From Streptomyces sp. NBC_00448 (GTDB lineage: Bacteria > Actinomycetota > Actinomycetes > Streptomycetales > Streptomycetaceae): a DNA stretch of 64,000 nucleotides. Shown piece after piece: positions 19,246-28,314 of this stretch. Position numbers and translations under genes: made by a program. Position 1 is the first letter of the stretch; the number at the start of each line of letters is the position of its first letter. A model generated the notes under the pieces. The model was not told the origin of the DNA and searched no databases. It saw only the letters and a program-made list of their open reading frames with translations. The stretch covers positions 3,599,001 to 3,663,000 of the forward strand of contig NZ_CP107913.1 of NCBI RefSeq assembly GCF_036014115.1. The letters run 5' to 3'.

Positions 19246-19716
19246 ATGGGGATCGACGCGCTGGACGGGCGGCTGATCACACTGCTGGACCGGGAGCCGC
19301 GGATCGGCGTGCTGGAGGCGTCGCGGCGGCTGGGCGTGGCGCGCGGCACCGTGCAGGCGAGGCTCGACCGGCTGCGGGCCAATGGAGTGATCCGCGGCTT
19401 CGGACCGCAGGTGGACCCGGCGGCGCTCGGCTACCCGGTGACGGCGTTCGCCACGTTGGAGATCCGGCAGGGCCAAGGCGCGGACGTGCGCGCGCATTTG
19501 GCCGGGGTGCCGGAAGTGCTGGAGCTGCACACCACGACCGGCGAGGGCGACATGCTCTGCCGGCTGGTGGCCCGGTCGAACGCCGATCTCCAGCGGGTGA
19601 TCGATCGGGTTGTCGGCTTTGATGGCATTGTCCGGGCCGCCACGGCGATCGTCATGGAGAACCCGGTGCCGCTGCGGATCATCCCGCTGGTGGAGCAGGC
19701 CGCGCGGGACACCTGA
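19246..19716 (+). CDS. Lrp/AsnC-family transcriptional regulator
   Basis: A 156-residue regulator. The N-terminal winged helix-turn-helix spans about residues 5-60 (LDGRLITLLDREPRIGVLEA, then ARGTVQARLDRLRANGVIRG). The C-terminal RAM ligand domain contains GYPVTAFATLEI and LELHTTTGEGDMLCRL. The start MGIDALDG at 19246 has a GGAAGG stretch upstream. It is divergent from hppD and probably controls it in response to an aromatic amino acid or intermediate. The ABC importer starts 40 bp downstream on the same strand, so read-through is possible. Confidence 0.88.
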   Translation: MGIDALDGRLITLLDREPRIGVLEASRRLGVARGTVQARLDRLRANGVIRGFGPQVDPAALGYPVTAFATLEIRQGQGADVRAHLAGVPEVLELHTTTGEGDMLCRLVARSNADLQRVIDRVVGFDGIVRAATAIVMENPVPLRIIPLVEQAARDT

Positions 19717-19756
19717 CGAGCCGCGCGGGACGCGAGGCGACGGGAGGAGGCCGGCG

Positions 19757-20404
19757 GTGAGCTTCTGGCAGTTCCTGTCCACCCGGCACCAGCAGCTCCT
19801 CGTCGACGCCTACCAGCACGCCAGCGCGGTCTTCCAGTGCATGGTGATCGCCACCGTGATCGGCGTGCTGATCGGGGTGCTCACCTACCGCACCGAGTGG
19901 GCCGGCAACCTCGCGATCACCACGACCGCGGCGATCCTCACCGTCCCCTCCCTGGCGCTGATCGGTCTGCTGATCCCGATCCTCGGCCTGGGCGTCCCGC
20001 CGACGGTGACGTCCCTGGTGCTGTACGGGCTGCTGCCGATCGTGCGCAACTCGATCGTGGGCCTGCGCGGGGTGGACGCCTCGCTGGTGGAGGCCGCCCG
20101 CGGCATCGGCATGTCCCGGCTGGCGCGGCTGGTGCGGGTGGAACTGCCGCTGGCCTGGCCGCCGATCCTCACCGGTATCAGGGTCTCCACGCAGATGCTG
20201 ATGGGCATCGCCGCGATCGCCGCGTACGCCTCGGGGCCGGGCCTGGGCAACGAGATCTTCACCGGCATCGCGTCGCTGGGCAGCGCCAACGCGCTCAACG
20301 AGGTGCTGGCGGGCACCCTCGGCATCATCGTTTTGGCGCTGGCCTTCGACGCGGTCTACGTCCTGATCGGCCGACTGACCATCCCGAGGGGGATTCGTGG
20401 CTGA
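19757..20404 (+). CDS. ABC importer permease, betaine/choline/proline type (first)
   Basis: A 215-residue inner-membrane permease of the OpuCB/ProW kind. Five or six hydrophobic helices are seen, and the cytosolic coupling motif is EAARGIGMSRLARLVRVELP. A GTG start at 19757 follows GGGAGGAGG by 6 bases, the strongest ribosome site in this operon. It overlaps the ATPase gene by 8 bp. Compatible-solute import for osmotic balance is the likely role. Confidence 0.88.
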   Translation: MSFWQFLSTRHQQLLVDAYQHASAVFQCMVIATVIGVLIGVLTYRTEWAGNLAITTTAAILTVPSLALIGLLIPILGLGVPPTVTSLVLYGLLPIVRNSIVGLRGVDASLVEAARGIGMSRLARLVRVELPLAWPPILTGIRVSTQMLMGIAAIAAYASGPGLGNEIFTGIASLGSANALNEVLAGTLGIIVLALAFDAVYVLIGRLTIPRGIRG

Positions 20405-21722
20405 GGCAGCGGAGCCGGCACGGGCGAAGGACGGCGGCGGGGCCCTGGAGGGCGCCGGGGCGCTCGGCGGCGGAGAAGCACCCGGCGGCGGACTGGCGTC
20501 GGGCGCCCCGATCGTGCTGGAGAACCTGACCAAGCGCTATCCGGGCAACCCGCGGCCCGCCGTGGAGAGCGTGAGCATGGAGATCAAGGCCGGCGAGACG
20601 GTGATCCTGGTCGGGCCGTCCGGGTGCGGCAAGTCCACCACGCTGAAGATGATCAACCGGCTGATCGAGCCGTCGTCCGGGCGGATCAGGATCGGCGACG
20701 AGGACGTCACCGGGATCGACCCGGTGAAGCTGCGCCGCAAGGTCGGCTACGCGATCCAGTCCTCCGGGCTCTTCCCGCACATGACGGTCGCGGAGAACAT
20801 CGCGCTGGTGCCGAAGATGGTCGGGTGGGGCAAGAGCAGGGTGCGGGACCGGGTGGAGGAGATGCTCGACCTGGTCGGCCTGGACCCGCGGGAGTTCCAT
20901 GGCCGCTACCCGCGGCAGCTGTCCGGCGGCCAGCAGCAACGGGTCGGCGTGGCGCGGGCGCTGGCCGCCGACCCGCCGGTGCTGCTGATGGACGAGCCGT
21001 TCGGCGCGGTGGACCCGATCACCCGCGACCACCTCCAGGACGAGCTGATCCGGCTCCAGCACGAGCTGCACAAGACCATCGTCTTCGTCACGCACGACTT
21101 CGACGAGGCGATCAAGCTGGGCGACCGGATCGCGGTGCTGCGCGAGCGCTCGCACATCGCGCAGTTCGACACCCCGGAGGCGATCCTCACCAACCCGGCC
21201 GACGAGTTCGTCTCCGGCTTCGTGGGCGCGGGCGCGGCACTGAAGCGGCTGAACCTGACCCGGGTGCGGGACGTGGAGATCGCCGACTTCGCCGCGGTGA
21301 CCGTGGACGAGCCGCTGCAGTCCATCTTCGACCGGCTGCGCACCAGCCAGCACAACGAACTGCTGCTGCTGGACCACCGCGGGCGGCCGTACAAGTGGCT
21401 GCGGCGCGGCGACCTGATGCGGGCCCGGGGCTCGCTGGCCCGCTCCGGCACCCTGGTGACGCACACGGTGACCCGGGACGCGACGCTGCGGGACGCGCTG
21501 GAGGCGGTGCTCACCGACAGCGGCGGGCGGGTCGCGGTGACCGGGCGGCGCGGCGAGTACATCGGGGTGGTGGACATGGAGACCCTGATGAACTCGGTGC
21601 ACGAGATGCTGGAGGCGGACCGGCTGACCGCGATGGAGCACCGGCACGACCTGGAGGAGGTCAGGGCGCGGCAGGAGCAGGGCGGCCAGTCGCCGGGCCC
21701 GGACGCGGAGCCGCCGTCATGA
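20397..21722 (+). CDS. ABC importer ATPase, betaine/choline/proline type, with CBS domains
   Basis: A 441-residue ATPase. A Gly/Ala-rich tail of about 38 residues precedes the nucleotide-binding domain: Walker A GPSGCGKST, Q-loop QSSGLFPHM, signature LSGGQQQR, Walker B VLLMDEPF and switch HD in VTHDFDEA. After residue 280, two CBS-like repeats follow (DEPLQSIFDRLR, then GRVAVTGRRGEYIGVVDM), the OpuA-type ionic-strength sensors. It starts at a GTG behind GAGGGGG and overlaps both neighbours, so it is tightly coupled. Confidence 0.92.
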   Translation: MAEAAEPARAKDGGGALEGAGALGGGEAPGGGLASGAPIVLENLTKRYPGNPRPAVESVSMEIKAGETVILVGPSGCGKSTTLKMINRLIEPSSGRIRIGDEDVTGIDPVKLRRKVGYAIQSSGLFPHMTVAENIALVPKMVGWGKSRVRDRVEEMLDLVGLDPREFHGRYPRQLSGGQQQRVGVARALAADPPVLLMDEPFGAVDPITRDHLQDELIRLQHELHKTIVFVTHDFDEAIKLGDRIAVLRERSHIAQFDTPEAILTNPADEFVSGFVGAGAALKRLNLTRVRDVEIADFAAVTVDEPLQSIFDRLRTSQHNELLLLDHRGRPYKWLRRGDLMRARGSLARSGTLVTHTVTRDATLRDALEAVLTDSGGRVAVTGRRGEYIGVVDMETLMNSVHEMLEADRLTAMEHRHDLEEVRARQEQGGQSPGPDAEPPS

Positions 21723-22663
21723 CCGGGGTCCGGCCCGGCGGGCAGAGCGGGCCCGGCGGGGGCGTCGGGCGCGGCGGGTCGAGCCGCTGGGACGAGGCGC
21801 GCGGGGCCGCCGGGCTCGCGCCGCACGGCACGGACGCGGACGCCGACACCGGCATCGACGGAGCCGGGGGCGACGGCGGGGAGGGCACAGACGGCGGCGC
21901 AGGCGGGCGGTCGCGCCGGCCCGCCCGCAAGGTGACCTGGCGGATGCTGGTGTTCCGCCCGGCCGTCCTGGTGATCGCGCTGGTCGCCACCTACCTGTGG
22001 ATCACCAACATCCACCTGGACGCGATCGAGCACAACTCGCTCGACAACGGCAACGTGCAACTGCGGCTGTGGCAGCACATCCGGCTCACCGCGATCTCCA
22101 CCTTCTGGGTGCTGCTGATCGCGATCCCGCTGGGCATCGCGCTGACCCGGCGCCGACTGCGGCCGGTCGCACCGGTGTTCACCGCGCTGGCCAACATCGG
22201 CCAGGCCACCCCGGCGATCGGGCTGCTGGCGCTGCTGGTGATCTGGCTGGGCATCGGCGCGCGGACCGCGATCATCGGCATCGTCGCCTACGCGGTGCTG
22301 CCGGTGCTGTCGAACACGGTCGCCGGGCTGCGGGCGATCGACCCGACGATGGTGGAGGCCGCCCGCGGCATCGGGATGTCGGCGCCGGGGGTACTGGCCC
22401 GGGTCGAACTGCCGCTGGCGGTACCGCTGATCCTGGCCGGGGTGCGCACCGCGCTGGTGCTCAACGTCGGCACCGCGACGCTGGCCACCTTCGGGGGCGG
22501 CGGCGGGCTCGGCGACCTGATCACGTCGGGGATCGTCAACCAGCGCATGCCGGTGCTGATCCTCGGCTCGATCCTGACGGTGGCGCTGGCGCTGTTCGTG
22601 GACTGGCTCGCCGCGATCGCGGAGGCGCTGCTGCGGCCGCGCGGGCTGGGGGCGGAGGCGTGA
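21719..22663 (+). CDS. ABC importer permease, betaine/choline/proline type (second), with extended N-terminus
   Basis: A 314-residue permease. The first 75 or so residues are Gly/Asp-rich and unstructured, unlike the compact first permease. The membrane part has the coupling motif EAARGIGMSAPGVLARVELP, nearly identical to that of its partner. It overlaps the ATPase stop (ATGA). The pair with the first permease forms a heterodimeric channel. Confidence 0.88.
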   Translation: MTGVRPGGQSGPGGGVGRGGSSRWDEARGAAGLAPHGTDADADTGIDGAGGDGGEGTDGGAGGRSRRPARKVTWRMLVFRPAVLVIALVATYLWITNIHLDAIEHNSLDNGNVQLRLWQHIRLTAISTFWVLLIAIPLGIALTRRRLRPVAPVFTALANIGQATPAIGLLALLVIWLGIGARTAIIGIVAYAVLPVLSNTVAGLRAIDPTMVEAARGIGMSAPGVLARVELPLAVPLILAGVRTALVLNVGTATLATFGGGGGLGDLITSGIVNQRMPVLILGSILTVALALFVDWLAAIAEALLRPRGLGAEA

Positions 22664-22695
22664 GGCGGGCCGGAGGCGGGCGAGGGGCCGGTGGC

Positions 22696-23745
22696 ATGCG
22701 ACGGGCCGCAACCGCCGCGCGGCGCGGCGGCGTTACGGCCGCGAGCCGACGTACGGCGCCGGGCCGGCGGACGCTGCTCGCCGGGACCGCGGCCCTCACC
22801 GCGCTGGCCGCGCTCGCCGTGCTCTCCTCGTGCGGCCTGACCAGCGGCAGCCCGCTGGTGGACAACGTGCAGCCGGGCACGCTCGGCCGCGGCAAACCGC
22901 TCAAGGGCGCCTCGCTCACCGTCACGTCCAAGAACTTCAGCGAGAACATCATCCTCGGCGAGATGATCGGCCTGGTCTTCAAGGCGGCCGGCGCCTCCGT
23001 GCTGGACCGCACCAACATCACCGGGTCGATCGGCGCCCGCGAGGCGGTCAAGTCCGGCCAGGCGGACGCGATGTACGAGTACACCGGCACCGCCTGGATC
23101 ACGTACCTCGGGCACACCACCCCGATCAAGAACCCGCACGCGCAGTGGCAGGCGGTGCACGACGAGGACCTGAAGAACGGCCTGACCTGGCTGCCGCCGT
23201 CCACCCTCGACAACACCTACTCGCTGGCGATCAGCGCGAAGAACGAGGCCAAGTACCACCTCAGGACGCTCTCCGAGGTGGCCGCGCTGGCCCGCAAGGA
23301 CCCCAAGGCGGTCACGCTCTGCGTGGAGAACGAGTTCGCCTCCCGGCAGGACGGGTTGGTGGGCATGGAGAAGGCGTACGGCATGAACCTGCCGTCGGGG
23401 AACATCCAGAAGATGGACGCCGGGATCATCTACACCCAGATCAACAAGAGCAACTCCTGCCTGCTGGGCGAGGTGTACACCACCGACGGCCGGATCAGGT
23501 CCATGAACCTGACGGTGATGAAGGACGACCGGAACTTCTTCCCCAACTACAACGCGGCGCCGGTGATCTACTCCAAGGCGTTCCGCAAGCACCCGGTGAT
23601 CGCGAAGCTGCTCGACCCGGTCAGCGCCAAGCTCGATACGGCGGTCGCGCAGCAGCTCAACGCGAAGGTGGACGTGGACGGCCAGGACCCGCACGACGTG
23701 GCGAAGGACTGGCTGGTCAAGGAGGGCTTCATCAAGGAGGGCTGA
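22696..23745 (+). CDS. Glycine betaine/choline-type substrate-binding lipoprotein
   Basis: A 349-residue OpuAC/OpuCC-type binding protein. A signal peptide ends in the lipobox LSSC, so the mature protein is anchored to the outer membrane face. The family start LTVTSKNFSENIILGEMI and the aromatic ligand-site motifs (ADAMYEYTGTAWITYLG, LTWLPPSTLDNTYSLAIS) are present. A GTG at 22660 is in frame, but its ribosome site is too close. ATG 22696 with GAGGGG upstream is preferred. It is the last gene of the four-gene importer operon. Confidence 0.88.
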   Translation: MRRAATAARRGGVTAASRRTAPGRRTLLAGTAALTALAALAVLSSCGLTSGSPLVDNVQPGTLGRGKPLKGASLTVTSKNFSENIILGEMIGLVFKAAGASVLDRTNITGSIGAREAVKSGQADAMYEYTGTAWITYLGHTTPIKNPHAQWQAVHDEDLKNGLTWLPPSTLDNTYSLAISAKNEAKYHLRTLSEVAALARKDPKAVTLCVENEFASRQDGLVGMEKAYGMNLPSGNIQKMDAGIIYTQINKSNSCLLGEVYTTDGRIRSMNLTVMKDDRNFFPNYNAAPVIYSKAFRKHPVIAKLLDPVSAKLDTAVAQQLNAKVDVDGQDPHDVAKDWLVKEGFIKEG

Positions 23746-23786
23746 ACCGGGGCGGAACGGCACGGGCCGACCGGGCCCGGCGAAGA

Positions 23787-23829
23787 TGCAAAGACTTTTT
23801 GCAAAAGAGTCTTGCAAAGATTCTTTGCA
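23787..23829. promoter_or_regulatory. Tandem 17-bp operators TGCAAA-N5-TTTGCA
   Basis: Two perfect palindromes, 23787-23803 and 23813-23829, share the arms TGCAAA and TTTGCA with 5-base spacers and lie 26 bp apart centre to centre. The second covers the likely -35 (TTGCAA). A -10-like TACGGT follows at 23836-23841. They sit immediately before the ArsR-like regulator gene, strongly suggesting autorepression. The A/T-rich arms stand out sharply from the surrounding GC-rich DNA. Confidence 0.75.
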
Positions 23830-23847
23830 CTCCCCTACGGTAGGGAC

Positions 23848-24492
23848 GTGCCCAAGAAGCCCGCGGACGAGATCCGCCACCAAGACCCCGCGGACGAGGT
23901 CCGCGTCATGGACCCGCGCTCGCTGCGCGCCCTCGCCCACCCGCTGCGGATGCGGATCATGGCCGCGCTGCGCGAGTACGGTCCCGCCACCGCCTCCGGG
24001 CTCGGCGACCGGCTCGGCGAGTCCAGCGGGGCGACCAGCTACCACCTGCGGCAACTCGCCGCGCACGGCTTCGTGGAGGACGACCCGAAGCGCGGCACCG
24101 GCCGCGAGCGGTGGTGGAAGGCGGTGCACCGGGGCACCCGGTTCGACAGCACCGAGGACTTCCTCGCCCACCCGGACCCCGAAGTGCGCGGCGCGATGCG
24201 CTCGTTCATGCACCAGATCGCCGTGGAGCACGCGGAGCAGCTCACCGGCTGGCTCGGCACCTCGGACGAATGGCCGGAGCCCTGGCGGGAGTCGGGGAAC
24301 CTGAGCAGCTTCACCCTGCGGCTGACCCATGAACTGGCCATGGAGCTGAGCCAGCGGGTGGAGGAGCTGATCGGCTCCTACCGCGACCGGGTGCCGGAGC
24401 CGCCCGAGGACGAGCACCCGCGCAGCCCCGCGGCCGACGGCTCGGCGAGCGTCCGCATCCACTTTCATGCTTTCCCGCGCCGCGTCGACTGA
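23848..24492 (+). CDS. ArsR-like helix-turn-helix transcriptional regulator
   Basis: A 214-residue regulator. The winged helix is at residues 20-95: RALAHPLRMRIMAALREYGP, then LGESSGATSYHLRQLAAHGF, the usual recognition helix pattern. The C-terminal half resembles YdfH/MarR-neighbour ligand domains and has no metal-binding Cys pair. The GTG at 23848 comes 6 bases after a -10-like TACGGT, so the message may be leaderless. It lies just upstream of an MFS pump on the same strand. Repression of itself and the pump, released by a toxic compound, is likely. Confidence 0.85.
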   Translation: MPKKPADEIRHQDPADEVRVMDPRSLRALAHPLRMRIMAALREYGPATASGLGDRLGESSGATSYHLRQLAAHGFVEDDPKRGTGRERWWKAVHRGTRFDSTEDFLAHPDPEVRGAMRSFMHQIAVEHAEQLTGWLGTSDEWPEPWRESGNLSSFTLRLTHELAMELSQRVEELIGSYRDRVPEPPEDEHPRSPAADGSASVRIHFHAFPRRVD

Positions 24493-24595
24493 GCAAGCCG
24501 CACCACCCGATCTCCTGACCGACCGGGCACCGTAGAACCGGCGCCACCCGCACCGCAATTCCCATACCGCTCATCGCACTCACGGGGGACCCGCC

Positions 24596-25957
24596 ATGAG
24601 TTCATCAGCCATGCCCGCTTCCGGCTCGCCGACCGCGCCCAGGACGCCGGTTCGTCCCAGGGACCGCCGCCCGCTCCTGCTGCTGCTCACCGCCAACGTC
24701 ATCTCCGTCGCGGGCAACATGCTCACGCTGGTCGCCATCCCGTGGTTCGTGCTCTCCACCACCGGCAGCCCGGCCCGCGCCGGACTGGTCGCCTTCGCCT
24801 CGACCGTGCCCGTGATCCTGGCGGCGCTGCTGGGCGGCCCGCTGATCGACCGGCTCGGCTACACCGTGACCAGCGTCGTCTCCGACGGGGTGTGCGCGCT
24901 GGCGGTGGCCGCGGTACCCGTGCTGCACGCGACCGGGCACCTGACGTACGGCCTGCTGCTGGTCCTGGTCGCCGTCAGCGGCCTGTTCCACTCCCCCGGC
25001 GAGACCGCCCGCGAGGTGCTGATGCCGCGGCTGGCCGAACGCGCGGGCACCACGGTGGCACGGGCGTCGAGCGGATACGAAGGGGCTTCGCGCGGGGCGC
25101 GGATGCTGGGCGCGCCGCTGGCGGGTGTGCTGATCGCGGGAATAGGTGCGGCGAACGTCCTGGTGCTGGACGCCGGCACCTTCGCGGTGTCCGCGCTGCT
25201 GATCGGCCTGGGCGTGCATGAGCGGACCCGGCGCGCGGAGCGGACCGCGGCGCCGAAGCCCGCCAAGGCCGCCAAGGGCGGCAAGGGGTCGGCGCTCGCC
25301 GCGTACCGGGCCGAACTCGCCGAGGGATACCGCTACTTGGTCCGTGCCCGGCTGCTGTTCTCGGTGGTGGCGATGGTGATGGTGACCAACGCGCTGGACC
25401 AGGCGTGGTCGTCGGTGCTGCTGCCGGTGGAGGCGCGTGAGCACCTGGGCGGATCGGTCGGCATCGGGATGGTCTCCGGTGTCTTCGCCGCGGCCGCGCT
25501 CACCGGGTCGCTGCTGTTCGGGGCGATCGGGCACCGGTTCTCGCAACGCGCCCTGTTCATCGGCGGCTTCCTGGTCTGCGGCTTCCCGCGCACCGCGGTG
25601 GCCGCGTTCCTCCCCGGACTGACGCCGCTGCTGATCGTCTCCGCGGTGTGCGGGCTGGGCGCCGGGGTGCTCAACCCGATCATCGGCACCGAGATGGTGC
25701 GGCTGATCCCCGAGCGGCTGCGCAGCCGGGTCTTCGGCGCGGTGACCTCGGGCGTGCTGGTCGCGGTGCCGCTGGGCGGCCTGCTCGGCGGGTACATCGT
25801 GCAGTACGCCGGGCTGCGCACCGGGATGGTGACGGTCAGCGCGATCTACCTGGTGACCACGCTGAGCCCGTTCGTCCTGCCCGCCTTCCGGGCCTGGGAC
25901 ACGGCCGGGGACGTGGCCGCCGAGGAAGCGCGGCAGCCGGTCGGCGCGGAGGCGTAA
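24596..25957 (+). CDS. MFS transporter, likely efflux pump
   Basis: A 453-residue major-facilitator protein of the enterobactin-exporter-like group. There are twelve hydrophobic segments with a basic central loop (ERTRRAERTAAPKPAKAAKG). The TM1-2 region has NVISVAGNMLTLVAIPWFVL, and the loop 2-3 region has GGPLIDRLG. It lies downstream of the ArsR-like gene, probably its target. The substrate is unknown. Confidence 0.85.
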   Translation: MSSSAMPASGSPTAPRTPVRPRDRRPLLLLLTANVISVAGNMLTLVAIPWFVLSTTGSPARAGLVAFASTVPVILAALLGGPLIDRLGYTVTSVVSDGVCALAVAAVPVLHATGHLTYGLLLVLVAVSGLFHSPGETAREVLMPRLAERAGTTVARASSGYEGASRGARMLGAPLAGVLIAGIGAANVLVLDAGTFAVSALLIGLGVHERTRRAERTAAPKPAKAAKGGKGSALAAYRAELAEGYRYLVRARLLFSVVAMVMVTNALDQAWSSVLLPVEAREHLGGSVGIGMVSGVFAAAALTGSLLFGAIGHRFSQRALFIGGFLVCGFPRTAVAAFLPGLTPLLIVSAVCGLGAGVLNPIIGTEMVRLIPERLRSRVFGAVTSGVLVAVPLGGLLGGYIVQYAGLRTGMVTVSAIYLVTTLSPFVLPAFRAWDTAGDVAAEEARQPVGAEA

Positions 25958-26048
25958 GGAGACGTCAGGAAGGCGTAGGGGGCGCTCGTCCCGCTCGTCC
26001 AGGGCCGCGGGCCCGTCCGGAGCCGTACCGGCCCGGGCGGGCCCGCTG

Positions 26049-26837
26049 TCAGCAGGTGGGGGTCTTCTGGCCCGCGCGCAGGGCGGACAGCGCCGACAGC
26101 GCGTTGTCCAGGGTGGTGACGGGGATCAGCTTGAGGCCGCCGGGCAGCGCGGCCTTGGCGTCGGAGCACTCGCCGCGCGGCACGATGAAGACGGTGGCGC
26201 CGTCCCGGACGGCGGCCTTCTCCTTCAACGGCACGCCGCCGACCGCGCCGACCTTGCCGGAGCTGTCGATGGTGCCGGTGCCGGCGATCACCCGGCCGCC
26301 GGTCAGGTCGCCGCCGTGGCCGTCGCCGTCGACCTTGTCGATGATGCCGAGGGTGAAGAGCAGACCGGCGCTCGGGCCGCCCACGTCGGCCAGGCGCAGC
26401 GTGACCTTCACCTTCGACGGTGACAGGCCCAGGTGCTTCAGGGCGGCGGCGGTGGCGTCCTGCTGGGAGTCGGTCATCTCCTTCTCGTTGGCCTTCTGGA
26501 TCTCCGCGACCGAGTTGCCGCTGGGGTAGACCGAGTCGCGCGGCATCGCGGCCTTGTCCGAACTGAACCACGCCTTCGCGACGTCCGAGAAGTGCACCGA
26601 GGCGTTCGGGGCCGTGGCCGCCACGGTCACCAGGCGGAGCTGGCCGCTGGTCGGCCGCGTTTTCGCTCCGCTCACCGTGATCACCGGGGTGCCCTTGTCG
26701 GCGCCCAGCACGTTCGCCGTCAGCCCGGGCAGCACGATGGACATGGGGAGGGGGGCGAGGGCGGCGACGGCCAGCAGCGCGACCACGATCGCGCCGCACA
26801 CGGCGAGGGTCAGGGTGCGGCGGGATACGGCAGGCAT
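26049..26837 (-). CDS. Membrane-anchored Lon-like S16 peptidase (YlbL type)
   Basis: A 262-residue protein. The single N-terminal helix (LAVCGAIVVALLAVAALAPL) anchors it, leaving the rest outside. The C-terminal domain has the Lon catalytic pair: Ser in VGGPSAGLLFTLG near residue 155 and Lys in PLKEKAAVRDGA near residue 200. The PDZ insert of typical YlbL proteins is reduced or missing, since the middle region is only about 80 residues. Homologues process or degrade secreted and membrane proteins. It stands alone on its strand. Confidence 0.85.
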   Translation of the reverse strand: MPAVSRRTLTLAVCGAIVVALLAVAALAPLPMSIVLPGLTANVLGADKGTPVITVSGAKTRPTSGQLRLVTVAATAPNASVHFSDVAKAWFSSDKAAMPRDSVYPSGNSVAEIQKANEKEMTDSQQDATAAALKHLGLSPSKVKVTLRLADVGGPSAGLLFTLGIIDKVDGDGHGGDLTGGRVIAGTGTIDSSGKVGAVGGVPLKEKAAVRDGATVFIVPRGECSDAKAALPGGLKLIPVTTLDNALSALSALRAGQKTPTC

Positions 26838-27276
26838 GCGCCGAGCTTACCCGGGTGCCCCTGACCCCCCGGTCGCCCCTGTCCTGTCGGTTCAGGGACC
26901 ACCTGCGGGTGGGGTCCCTCGGCTACGCGCCGTCCCGGTTGCGGCTCGTTCCCGGCCGCAGGCCGGTGGCCTGCTGGTCGCGCAGTTCCTCCCCCGGAGC
27001 TTCGCCTGGGAGTACCCCCAGCGCCCCTTGGTGGGTGCCTCTTGCGGTGGCGCCTTCACCCTGCCGTGCACGGTGGTTGCTCGCGCAGTTCCCCGCGCCC
27101 CTGGGTAGGTGCGGCTCCTTCCGCGGAAGGACGGTCGCCCCCAAGGGGTGCTGGGGGTACTCCCCTGGCTCCGCCGGGGGCACCCCCACCGAGGCGAAGC
27201 TCCGGGGGAGGAACTGCGCGTTCAGCCACCCACGGGGGGTGGTCCCGGAACCGACAGCACCAGACACCCCGGAGGG
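26838..27276. repeat. Dispersed intergenic repeat, composite inverted copy
   Basis: This 439-bp gap has no gene but strong structure. A 28-bp block starting GCGCAGTTCCTCCCCC (26980-27007) recurs as its exact inverse at 27192-27219. Inside, GGAGTACCCCCAGC and its inverse near 27150-27165 repeat the pattern. Two further GCGCAGTTCC-like cores lie between. Related sequence occurs at 13.3, 17.9, 37.7 and 54.5 kb. The composite could fold into a long cruciform or transcript hairpin. Confidence 0.7.
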
Positions 27277-28047
27277 TCAGCGCAAAGCCTCGGACACTTC
27301 CGTCGCGGCCTCGACCACGCGCATACCCACCCGTTCCGGGACGGATTCCGCGAGCATGACAACACCGACGCTGCCCTCGATACCGGGCACCCCGAGAAGC
27401 GGGGCGGCGGCGCCGGCGGCACCGGCCTCCAACTCGCCGGAGGTGATGACGTAGCGGGCCTGCCCGAACGCCCCGCCGACCCCGATGACGCGGTCGGTCC
27501 CGTCGACCGGGTGATCCACCGCGCCGACCGACCTCGCCGCGAACCCCGCGAACTCCTCGCTCTCGGCCCGCTCCCAGCCACCCCCGTCCGCGGTGGGCTG
27601 CATCCCGCGGCCGGCGAGGATCGCCCGCCCGGCGGCGCCACGGTCCAACGGGTGCCGGAAGCCGGTCCGATAGGCCACGTGGTAGTCGGTCCAGGTGGGC
27701 TCGACCACGGCGACGGCGAGCGCCTCCGTGCCGTCGACGAGGGTCAGATGGGCGGTCGCCCCGATGTCCTCCGCCAGCGCCCGCAGCGCGGGCAGCGCGG
27801 CCTCCCGCAGCAGCGGATGCACCTGGTGGGCGAGACCCAGCACCCCGAGCCCCACTCTGGCCCGCCCACCGAGGTCTCTGCGGACCAGCGAGTGCTGCTC
27901 CAGCGTGGCCAGCAGGCGGTACACCACCGTGCGGTTCACGCCGAGTTTGGCGGCCAGTTCCGTCACGGTCAGACCGTGGTCGGTGTCGGCGAGCAGTTTG
28001 AGAACCCGTAGGCCCCGGTCGAGCGTTTGAGACGTCTCCGCGGTCAC
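27277..28047 (-). CDS. IclR-family transcriptional regulator
   Basis: A 256-residue regulator. The N-terminal winged helix (LDRGLRVLKLLADTDHGLTV, then GVNRTVVYRLLATLEQHSLV) is followed by an effector domain with GATAHLTLVDGTEALAVAVV and FRHPLDRGAAGRAIL. The GTG start has AGGAGG 8 bases upstream. A 10-bp hairpin (GCGCACTGCC/GGCAGTGCGC at 28103-28130) lies about 55 bp upstream and may be its operator. No target gene is obvious nearby. Confidence 0.88.
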   Translation of the reverse strand: MTAETSQTLDRGLRVLKLLADTDHGLTVTELAAKLGVNRTVVYRLLATLEQHSLVRRDLGGRARVGLGVLGLAHQVHPLLREAALPALRALAEDIGATAHLTLVDGTEALAVAVVEPTWTDYHVAYRTGFRHPLDRGAAGRAILAGRGMQPTADGGGWERAESEEFAGFAARSVGAVDHPVDGTDRVIGVGGAFGQARYVITSGELEAGAAGAAAPLLGVPGIEGSVGVVMLAESVPERVGMRVVEAATEVSEALR

Positions 28048-28102
28048 GACGCCCCCTCCTCGTGAAATCGGCGGCGCATCTCACCACCCCCGCCTTCGGG
28101 GT

Positions 28103-28130
28103 GCGCACTGCCGGTCCCGCGGCAGTGCGC
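28103..28130. other. Hairpin or operator upstream of the IclR gene
   Basis: GCGCACTGCC and GGCAGTGCGC form a perfect 10-bp stem with an 8-base loop, in the 267-bp gap between the helicase stop and the IclR start, both leftward. It could be the helicase terminator or an IclR-type operator. Confidence 0.4.
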
Positions 28131-28314
28131 GGAGAGGCCGCCGGTCGGTTCGTTACCCGGCTGCGCTCCGCGGCTGCACTGCCACGGCGCGTGCGTGACC
28201 GGCACCGTAGCGAGCGAGTACCGCTCAGCGGAAGGGGTCGTCCACAATCCGGGCGTTCCCTTGACCGGACTTTGGGGTTCATCCCGGTGCCGATCACCTA
28301 CAATCCGGCGGAGA

